64,000 nt of DNA, taken from Sphaerisporangium sp040649355 (GTDB taxonomy: Bacteria > Actinomycetota > Actinomycetes > Streptosporangiales > Streptosporangiaceae). The stretch lies in NCBI RefSeq assembly GCF_043197795.1, contig NZ_JBICTU010000015.1, forward strand, positions 124,001 to 188,000, written 5' to 3'. Below the pieces are notes generated by a model. The model worked only from the letters and a program-made list of their open reading frames with translations. It searched no databases and was not told the DNA's origin. The position numbers and the translations under genes are program-made. Below, piece by piece: positions 58,054-64,000 of the stretch (positions are counted from its first letter, which is position 1; each line of letters opens with the position of its first letter).

Positions 58054-59679
58054 TCAGGGGATCAGGACGCCCGGGTTGAGGATTCCGGCCGGATCCAGGC
58101 GCTCCTTGACCGCGCGGAGGATGTCGACCCCGAGGTCGCCTATCTCGGCGGCGTAGGCCGTCTTGTGGTCCCTGCCGACGCCGTGGTGGTGCGAGATCGT
58201 GCCGCCCGCCAGCCCGATCGCCTCGTTGACCGCCCGCTTGGCCGTGTCCCACTGCCCGAGGGGGTCGGCGGTCTGCGAGGTCACCACGGTGAAGTACAGC
58301 GACGCGCCCGTCCCGTACACGTGCGACAGGTGGCACATCACCAGCGGCGGGCCGCCCGGGCCCGACTGGTCGGCGGGCGCGAGGGCCACGCTGAGCACCA
58401 GCCGCACGGCGTCGTAGAGCCTCGGGATCCCCGACCAGAAGCAGGCCGTCTCCAGGGTCTCCACCGTCGCCCCCGCGCCGAGCAGCGCGTCGCGGAGGTA
58501 CGGCGCGCTGAAGCGGCCGTGGGCCCACGCCTCGCCGGGCTCGGGGCCGAGGTAGACGCCGCCCAGCCCCGACAGGGTCGCGGCGGTGCGCTCCCGCCGG
58601 TGGGCGACGTCGTCGGCCTCGCCCTCGTACCCGACGACGGCCAGGCATCCGGCGTCGGGCCGGACCCCGCCGATCTCCCCCGGCTTGGCCAGGCCCACCA
58701 TGGTCTCGGTCTCGTCGGACAGGCGCAGCACCGTCGGGAGCGGCCCCTCCTGCGCCACGCGACGCAGCGCCGCCGTCCCCGCCCCGAACGACGCGAACCG
58801 CCAGCCCTCGTAGACCTTCTCCGCCGGTGCCCGCCGCACCCGCAGCCGCATGGAGGTGATGACCCCGAAGGCGCCCTCTGAGCCGAGGACGAGCTGGCGC
58901 AGGTCGGGCCCGGCGGCGGACTTCGGCGCGCGGCCGGACTCCAGCGTGCCGCGCGGGGTGGCGACGGTCACGCCCACCACCATGTCGTCGAAGCGGCCGT
59001 ACCCCGCCGACGCCTGGCCGCTCGACCGCGCCGCCGCGAAGCCGCCCAGGGTGGCGTACTCGAAGGACTGGGGGAAGTGGCCGAGGGTCAGCCCGTGCCG
59101 GGCCAGGAGCTGCTCGGCCTGCGGGGCGCGCAATCCCGGCTCCAGATCGGCGACCATCGACTCGGTGTCCACCGAGATGAGCCGGTTGAGCCTGGCCAGG
59201 TCGAGGGCCACCACACCGGCGAAGCCCTGCCGCGAGGCCACGAGCCCGCCGACGACCGAGGTGCCGCCCCCGAAGGGCACGACCGCGACCCGGTGGTGCG
59301 CGCAGATGCGCAGCACTTCCAGCACCTCGTCGTGCGACCCGGGCAGCAGGACCGCGTCGGGGGCGTCGGAGCCGTCTCCGTCGCGCATGCGCAGCAGGTC
59401 GGGCGTGGACTTGCCGCGCGTGTGGCGGATCCTCGCGTCGTCGTCGAACCGGACGTGCTCCCCGCCGACGGCCTTGCGGAGATCGGCGAGGATCAGCGGG
59501 GACAGGGCGGCGGCGCGCAGTCTGATCTCTCCGAAGCTGGCGGCGGGCCGCGCGTGCTCGCGCACGCCGAGCAGCTCGCGCAGCAGCTTTCGGACGGATT
59601 CGGGCAGTTCGGCCGCCTTGGCGGGATCGCCCCAGCCGGACCAGAGCATCGGTTCCGCGGTGATATCGGGAGTTTCCAC
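58054..59679 (-). CDS. FAD-binding oxidase, alkylglycerone-phosphate synthase-like (VAO/PCMH fold)
   Basis: 541 aa. FAD-binding motifs: VVPFGGGTSVVGGL (about 144-157) and VVGVTVATPRGTLE. AGPS-like landmarks are EYATLGGFAAARSSGQASAGYGRFDDMV, CHLSHVYGTGASLYFTVV and SHHHGVGRDHK, the latter two matching the acyl-DHAP-binding regions of ether-lipid alkylglycerone-phosphate synthases. Lactate/glycolate dehydrogenases with the same fold are the alternative. It is divergent from glpD with 68 nt between, so a link to glycerol-phosphate chemistry is likely. Confidence 0.82.
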   Translation of the reverse strand: METPDITAEPMLWSGWGDPAKAAELPESVRKLLRELLGVREHARPAASFGEIRLRAAALSPLILADLRKAVGGEHVRFDDDARIRHTRGKSTPDLLRMRDGDGSDAPDAVLLPGSHDEVLEVLRICAHHRVAVVPFGGGTSVVGGLVASRQGFAGVVALDLARLNRLISVDTESMVADLEPGLRAPQAEQLLARHGLTLGHFPQSFEYATLGGFAAARSSGQASAGYGRFDDMVVGVTVATPRGTLESGRAPKSAAGPDLRQLVLGSEGAFGVITSMRLRVRRAPAEKVYEGWRFASFGAGTAALRRVAQEGPLPTVLRLSDETETMVGLAKPGEIGGVRPDAGCLAVVGYEGEADDVAHRRERTAATLSGLGGVYLGPEPGEAWAHGRFSAPYLRDALLGAGATVETLETACFWSGIPRLYDAVRLVLSVALAPADQSGPGGPPLVMCHLSHVYGTGASLYFTVVTSQTADPLGQWDTAKRAVNEAIGLAGGTISHHHGVGRDHKTAYAAEIGDLGVDILRAVKERLDPAGILNPGVLIP

Positions 59680-59747
59680 GCCCTACACTTTGACACGCCC
59701 GGCTGCGGTTCCCCTTCCGGGAGTCCCCTGGAAGAGGTGCCAGGCCC

Positions 59748-61277
59748 GTGAACCACATCCCCGACGCGTCGCTCAACGCCCCCCGCCGCGCCCGCGAGCT
59801 GGCCGAGGCGCGGGAGACGGTCGTCGACCTGCTGGTGGTCGGGCTGGGCGCGACCGGGGCGGGGGTGGCGCTCGACGCCGCCTCCCGGGGCCTGTCGGTC
59901 GTGGCGATCGACGCCCACGACCTGGCGTTCGGCACCTCCCGGTGGAGCTCCAAGATGATCCACGGCGGGCTGCGCTACCTCGCCAAGGGCCAGGTCGGGG
60001 TGGCCAGGGAGAGCGCGGTCGAGCGCGGGGTGCTGCTGCGCCACACTGCCCCCCACCTGGTCCGCTCCCAGCCCTACCTGCTGCCCCTCACCCCGGAGGT
60101 GTCAAGGGGCCGGGCCGAGGTCCTGATGGCGGGGTACCGGCTCGGTGACCTGCTCCGGGCGTCGGCGGGGACGCCGCGCCGCCTGCTCCCCGGCCCGTCC
60201 CGCGTGACGCCCGCGCGGGCCCGCGCCTTCGTGCCGGCCCTGCGCCCGTACGGGCTGCGCGGCGCTCTGGTGTCCTTCGACGGGCGGGTCGTGGACGACG
60301 CCCGGCTGGTCGTCGCGATCGCGAGGACCGCCGCCGCCCACGGCGCCCGGGTGCTCACCCGGTGCCGCGCCCTGGCCCTGTCCGGCGACGGCGCCGAGGT
60401 CCGCGACGAGCTGGGCGGGGAGACCTTCACGATCCGCGCCCGCAGGGTGATCAACGCGACGGGAGTGTGGGCGGGTCAGCTGACCGGCTCGGTCTCCATG
60501 CGGCCCTCCAGGGGCACCCACCTGGTCCTGCGGCCCGGCACCCTCGGCGAGCCCCGCGCGAGCCTGCACGTGCCGATACCGGGCGAAGGGGCGCGGTTCG
60601 TCCTGGTGCTCCCCCAGCCCGACGGGCGCGTCTACGTGGGACTCACCGACGAGCCGGTGGACGGCCCGATCCCCGACGTGCCCGAGGTTCCGGAGACCGA
60701 CATCGCCTTCCTCCTGGAGGTGCTCAACTCCGTTCTGGAGGTTCCCGTCGCCCGCGCGGACGTGGCGGGCGCCTACGCGGGCCTCAGGCCGCTGCTGACC
60801 GGCGACGGGCGCACGGCCGACCTCTCCCGCAGGCACGCGGTCGTCAGGGCTCCTGACGGCCTCGTGACGATCGTCGGCGGGAAGCTGACCACCTACCGCC
60901 GGATGGCCGAGGACGCCGTCGACGCCGCCTTCCCGCACGCCCCCCGCAGCCGTACGGCCCGCCTGCCCCTCGTGGGCGCGCACAGAGTGGGCTCCGACAT
61001 GGCCGTGCGCTCGCCGGAAGGCGTCCCGCCGAGGCTGACCGAGCGGTACGGCTCGGAGGCGGCGGCCGTCCACGCGCTCGCGGAGCGGCATCCCGAGCTG
61101 GCGGAGACGCTGCCGCTGGGGGTCACGGTGGCCGAGCTGGTGTGGGCGGTGCGGCACGAGGGCGCGCTGGACGCGGGCGACCTCCTCGACCGCCGCACCC
61201 GCGTCGGGCTGGTGCCCGAGGACCGCGCCGCGGCCCTTCCCGCGGCGGAGCGGGTGCTGCGCGACCATTCCCGGTAG
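59748..61277 (+). CDS. glpD: Aerobic glycerol-3-phosphate dehydrogenase
   Basis: 509 aa. FAD site LLVVGLGATGAGVALDAASRG (about 28-48), SRWSSKMIHGGLRYLAKGQ, INATGVWAGQL, RPSRGTHLVLRPG, RPLLTGDGRTADLSRRHAVV and GGKLTTYRRMAEDAVDAA all match GlpD. It oxidises glycerol-3-phosphate to dihydroxyacetone phosphate with a quinone. The divergent AGPS-like gene would use dihydroxyacetone-phosphate esters. No glpK or glpF is adjacent. Confidence 0.92.
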   Translation: MNHIPDASLNAPRRARELAEARETVVDLLVVGLGATGAGVALDAASRGLSVVAIDAHDLAFGTSRWSSKMIHGGLRYLAKGQVGVARESAVERGVLLRHTAPHLVRSQPYLLPLTPEVSRGRAEVLMAGYRLGDLLRASAGTPRRLLPGPSRVTPARARAFVPALRPYGLRGALVSFDGRVVDDARLVVAIARTAAAHGARVLTRCRALALSGDGAEVRDELGGETFTIRARRVINATGVWAGQLTGSVSMRPSRGTHLVLRPGTLGEPRASLHVPIPGEGARFVLVLPQPDGRVYVGLTDEPVDGPIPDVPEVPETDIAFLLEVLNSVLEVPVARADVAGAYAGLRPLLTGDGRTADLSRRHAVVRAPDGLVTIVGGKLTTYRRMAEDAVDAAFPHAPRSRTARLPLVGAHRVGSDMAVRSPEGVPPRLTERYGSEAAAVHALAERHPELAETLPLGVTVAELVWAVRHEGALDAGDLLDRRTRVGLVPEDRAAALPAAERVLRDHSR

Positions 61278-61399
61278 CTCCGGACCGGCGCTCACGGCAA
61301 CCTACTCGGCAAGATCGGCACGTGAGTTATGTCACACCAGGCACCCGCATAGGGGTGGGAAAAATGGATACCCCTGAGATCCGCGCACACCCCTTACCG

Positions 61400-61418
61400 T
61401 TAGGTTAGTCTTACCTAA
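61400..61418. promoter_or_regulatory. Iron box (IdeR/DmdR1-type operator)
   Basis: TTAGGTTAGTCTTACCTAA is a 19-bp dyad matching the actinobacterial iron-box consensus TTAGGTTAGGCTAACCTAA at all but two central positions. It lies 18 nt before the GTG of the sucrase/ferredoxin-like gene, so iron-loaded regulator would block transcription. Confidence 0.85.
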
Positions 61419-61436
61419 GTCGGACGGGAGGAACGC

Positions 61437-62348
61437 GTGACGAGAGACCGGGCACGGGGGTGCGAACACCCGGCCGGATGCCATACGGGCGAGGTGCCGG
61501 CGCTTGCGAGCGCGACCGTCGGCGCCCGGTTGTGGCTGCTCATCGAGCATGCCGGGCCGTGGGCGTCCCACCTGCCTGAGTGCGAGCTGCCCGCGGGGAC
61601 CCACGCTCTCATCGAACGCGCCACCGACCTGGGCATTCGGCCCCAGCTCATCAGGCGGCCCCTGCAGCGCCGCGCGGCTCGGGGACCGGTCAGGGTCCTG
61701 GTGGCGGATACCACGGCGCCCTCCCCCTGGATCGCCGAGGGGTTCTTCGAGAACCCCGGCGATCTTGACCTGGGATCTCTTGTGCGCGGAGTGGTTCCGG
61801 AGTCCTGCATACTGGTGAAGGAGCCGGTGTTCCTGGTCTGCACGCATGCCAGGCGCAACGCGTGTTGTGCCCGCATTGGCCTTCCCATCGCGCGGGTTTT
61901 GGGTGAGAGCCTGCCGGGAAGAGTGTGGGAAACCACTCATGTGGGCGGCGATCGATACGCCGCTAACCTTGTGTGCTTGCCACACGGGCTTTACTACGGC
62001 AGCATGTCTCAGGCTGCTGCGATCGCGGCGGCAAACGCGTACCGGCACGGTGAGATCGTTCTCGACCGTTTCCGGGGACGCGCAGGCATCCCTGAGCCAT
62101 CGCAGGCCGCCGAGCATTTCGTCCGGGCACACACGGGCGAGGTCTCGGTAGGCGGAGTGGCCGTGGAATCCACCAGGCTGGACGGTGACGTCACCGAGGC
62201 GATTGTGCGCCACGGGGACGTCCGGTTCCGGGTTGTGGTCGAGCGGACGGTGTTCGCGCCATGCGGTATGGCGTGCGCTGACACGATCATGACCTACAGG
62301 CTGGCGGCGCTGGAGCATCTCCAGCGTGGCACGCCTGTTCTGACCTGA
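61437..62348 (+). CDS. Sucrase/ferredoxin-like (Apd1-type) protein, iron-regulated
   Basis: 303 aa. The C-terminal domain contains LVCTHARRNACCARIGLPIA and ETTHVGGDRYAANLVCLPHGLYYG, the pattern of thioredoxin-fold 2Fe-2S sucrase/ferredoxin-like proteins with Cys and His ligands. GTG 61437 follows GGGAGG by 5 nt, and an iron box is directly upstream. The expected role is electron transfer in iron scavenging or reduction when iron is low. No siderophore genes are next to it in the window. Confidence 0.85.
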   Translation: MTRDRARGCEHPAGCHTGEVPALASATVGARLWLLIEHAGPWASHLPECELPAGTHALIERATDLGIRPQLIRRPLQRRAARGPVRVLVADTTAPSPWIAEGFFENPGDLDLGSLVRGVVPESCILVKEPVFLVCTHARRNACCARIGLPIARVLGESLPGRVWETTHVGGDRYAANLVCLPHGLYYGSMSQAAAIAAANAYRHGEIVLDRFRGRAGIPEPSQAAEHFVRAHTGEVSVGGVAVESTRLDGDVTEAIVRHGDVRFRVVVERTVFAPCGMACADTIMTYRLAALEHLQRGTPVLT

Positions 62349-62461
62349 GGCTCCTGCCGGAGCCGGGAACACCACGGACTATCACGGCGTTGGAACCAGG
62401 GACGCCATATGCGTCCAATGCGGCACAAACACGAAATACCTCTCACCTAAGGTGGTTTCTC

Positions 62462-62773
62462 ATGTCTCAGGTACGTCGGCAGATCGCCCGCCCGCGCCCC
62501 AGCTGGGGTTGGCAGGATGACGCCGCGTGCCGGGGAGAGGACCTTGTGCTGTTCTTCGGTCCCGACGGCGAGCGTCAGCCGGAGCGCGACATCCGCGAGC
62601 GCAAGGCCAAGGCCATCTGCGCCCAGTGCCCTGTCCGTGCGGAGTGCCTCGACTACGCCCTTTCACGTCCGGAGAAGTACGGCACGTGGGGCGGGCTCAA
62701 CGAGGACGAGCGCGCGTCCGAGCGCCGTCGGCGCATGCGGCGTGCCGCGAGCGCCGGAATCAGCGCTGCCTGA
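62462..62773 (+). CDS. WhiB-like 4Fe-4S transcription factor
   Basis: 103 aa from ATG 62462. Cluster ligands are C23, C53, C56 and C62; GTWGGLNEDERASERRRRMRRAA carries the G-x-W-G-G turn and the basic DNA-binding tail. Wbl proteins bind the housekeeping sigma factor and sense oxygen or NO. Which subtype it is cannot be settled. A dyad CACCT-A-AGGTG overlaps its ribosome binding region (62444-62454). Confidence 0.9.
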   Translation: MSQVRRQIARPRPSWGWQDDAACRGEDLVLFFGPDGERQPERDIRERKAKAICAQCPVRAECLDYALSRPEKYGTWGGLNEDERASERRRRMRRAASAGISAA

Positions 62774-62793
62774 ACCTCCACCGGCATGTTCCC

Positions 62794-62861
62794 CAGCATG
62801 ATCATGCGGCTTCTCCGCTCCTGTACGCCTCCAGGGCCGCAATTGCCGCATGATCATGCGG
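62794..62861. other. Two copies of a 16-bp palindrome, 52 bp apart
   Basis: CCGCATGATCATGCGG (62846-62861) is a perfect palindrome; 62794-62809 is the same with one base changed (CAGCATGATCATGCGG). They lie between the convergent wbl and phosphoribosyltransferase genes. The arms also form a long-range hairpin with each other (13 bp). They may be protein-binding sites or a terminator. Confidence 0.75.
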
Positions 62862-62927
62862 GTGTCATTCCCCTCCGGGTCGGCACCCACACCTTCCCCC
62901 GTCCCCTACGCAGGCGAACCCTCTCGT

Positions 62928-63584
62928 TCACCGCCCCAGCCGCAGCAGGCGGAGGACGTCCGCGTCCGTCAACTGGTCGAACCGCACGTACCACTGGCCG
63001 ACAGCGTGAAATCCGGGCGGGGTGGCGATCACGACCACCTCGTCCGCCTCGTCTCTGAGTTCCGCGACCGTCCTCGGCGACCCCACCGGCACGGCCAGCA
63101 CCAGCCTCCGTGGCCCGGACGCCCTCACGGCGCGCAGCGCCGCGCGAGCCGTCGCGCCCGTCGCGAGCCCGTCGTCCACCACGACGACGTCCCGCCCCGC
63201 CAGCCTGGGCAGCGCGCGCTCCCCCCGGTAGGCGGTGACCCTCCGCGCGAGCTCGTGCCTCTCCCGCTCGACGACCGCCATGACGTCCGCCTCGGTGAGC
63301 CCGAGCCGCGACAGGAACGCGGCGTCGAGCACCGGCTCCCCGCCCTCGGCGATCGCGCCCACCCCGAGCTCGGGCTGCTCGGGGTGGCCGATCTTCCGGG
63401 TCACGAGGACGTCCAGCGGCGCGTCCAGCCGTTCGGCGACCGGCGCCGCCACCGCCACGCCCCCGCGTGGCAGGGCGAGGATCACCGGATCGGCGAGGCC
63501 GAGGTCCGCCAGCATCTCGGCGAGCTGGGCGCCCGCCTCCGCCCTGTCGGCGAAGGGCAAGGACACCCGCCGACTAGCGCCCAT
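62928..63584 (-). CDS. Phosphoribosyltransferase-fold protein
   Basis: 218 aa. The PRPP-binding motif is VVVVDDGLATGATARAALRA (about 133-152), and the N-terminal DPVILALPRGGVAVAAPVAERL and DVLVTRKIGHPEQPELGVGAIAEGG match the stand-alone PRTase group encoded in many actinobacteria near stress genes. The enzyme's substrate base is not known. It follows rsgA on the same strand with 36 nt between stop and start. Confidence 0.85.
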   Translation of the reverse strand: MGASRRVSLPFADRAEAGAQLAEMLADLGLADPVILALPRGGVAVAAPVAERLDAPLDVLVTRKIGHPEQPELGVGAIAEGGEPVLDAAFLSRLGLTEADVMAVVERERHELARRVTAYRGERALPRLAGRDVVVVDDGLATGATARAALRAVRASGPRRLVLAVPVGSPRTVAELRDEADEVVVIATPPGFHAVGQWYVRFDQLTDADVLRLLRLGR

Positions 63585-63620
63585 GCCCCTTTCGTACCCT
63601 TCCTCCCTCGCCGCAAGCGG

Positions 63621-64000
63621 TCAGGGACGGCCCTGGTTGCGCATGGACTTGTGGATGATCTTCCATTTGCGGGTCTCCTCGGCGCGCAGCCGGGCGTCGC
63701 CGCGCCTGGCCATCCACGCCGCCTCGCGCTGGAGCTTGCGCCAGCTTTCCAGGCGGCGTTCCGGCAGCTCGCCCGACTCCAGGGCTTCGAGGACGGCGCA
63801 ACCGGGCTCGGTCCGGTGGGCGCAGTCGTCGAACCGGCAGCCCTCGGCCAGCTCCTCGATGTCGGAGAACACCAGGTCGACGCCCTGGCTCATCTCGTAC
63901 AGTCCCACCCGGCGGATCCCCGGTGTGTCGATCACCAGGCCCCCGCCGGCCAGCGGGAGCAGCTCGCGGTGCACGGTGGTGTGACGGCCGCGCCCGTCGC
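63621..64000 (-). CDS. rsgA: Ribosome small-subunit-dependent GTPase A (3' part; 5' end beyond window)
   Basis: About 126 C-terminal residues. GRGRHTTVHRELLPL is the G1/G2 region's end, VIDTPGIRRVGL the DTPG (G3) motif, and CRFDDCAHRTEPGC the zinc-binding C-terminal motif. RsgA releases RbfA and checks 30S maturation. The 5' part, with the OB domain and the G4/G5 motifs, is outside the window. Confidence 0.92.
   Translation of the reverse strand, partial: DGRGRHTTVHRELLPLAGGGLVIDTPGIRRVGLYEMSQGVDLVFSDIEELAEGCRFDDCAHRTEPGCAVLEALESGELPERRLESWRKLQREAAWMARRGDARLRAEETRKWKIIHKSMRNQGRP

Overview
The window is high-GC actinobacterial DNA. The short leaders, the TANNNT-type -10 boxes placed directly before GTG starts, and the presence of WhiB-like, SARP/BTAD, PucR, WXG100, DUF6571, DUF6247, DUF2786 and fused AccD-AccA genes fit a sporulating actinomycete; I infer Streptosporangiales from gene content only. 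About 58 genes are supported. There are no tRNA or rRNA genes, no CRISPR array and no intact transposase.

Layout. 1-5.3 kb: barbiturase/cyanurate-type ring-opening amidohydrolase (cut by the left edge), carbamate kinase, a membrane protein, a Doc-type toxin-antitoxin unit with an odd repeat-coded linker ORF, and an aminotransferase. 5.3-16 kb: DUF418 membrane protein, nitrilase-family amidase, two small hypothetical genes, an ECF sigma factor with a membrane partner, a CoA-transferase/carboxyltransferase operon, DUF2786 protein and a secreted subtilase. 16-24.4 kb is more accessory: a duplicated membrane protein, a mosaic DUF6571 protein with a lipoprotein and a WXG100-like protein, an HTH-TPR regulator flanked by a 44-bp direct repeat, a frameshifted DUF3800-like gene, a DUF6247/RelE pair and an RsbW-like ATPase. 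24.5-31.9 kb: HyuB/HyuA, thymidine kinase, DsbA-like protein, a hypothetical gene and a CoxG-like protein. 32-42.7 kb: large SARP regulator, a CRP/cyclase-like/TPR operon, polysaccharide deacetylase, cytochrome bd oxidase (cydAB) and a secreted I36 inhibitor. 42.8-53.7 kb: the ureide/pyrimidine block. 53.9-64 kb: Ser/Thr kinase, metallophosphoesterase, an AGPS-like oxidase divergent from GlpD, an iron-box-controlled sucrase/ferredoxin-like protein, a WhiB-like protein, a phosphoribosyltransferase and the 3' part of rsgA.

The most interesting theme is a possible complete, energy-conserving uracil catabolic route encoded in two pieces. A UraA-like permease, a three-subunit molybdenum hydroxylase, a PucR regulator and homologues of the E. 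coli oxamate carbamoyltransferase subunits AllH, AllF/FdrA and AllG lie at 42.8-53.7 kb. A barbiturase-type enzyme and a carbamate kinase lie at 0-2 kb. Barbiturase makes ureidomalonate, an N-acylurea closely analogous to oxalurate, so the AllFGH-like proteins could phosphorolyse it to carbamoyl phosphate, which carbamate kinase would turn into ATP. This is inference from gene content and chemistry.

A second theme is short tandem repeats whose unit length is a multiple of 3 inside or between coding regions (18 bp in hyuA, cydB and the deacetylase gene; 9 bp in hyuB; about 45 bp in the kinase gene; 27/54 bp in the toxin-antitoxin linker; 30 bp at the sigma/anti-sigma junction). Intergenic arrays have units of 13, 37 and 55 bp.
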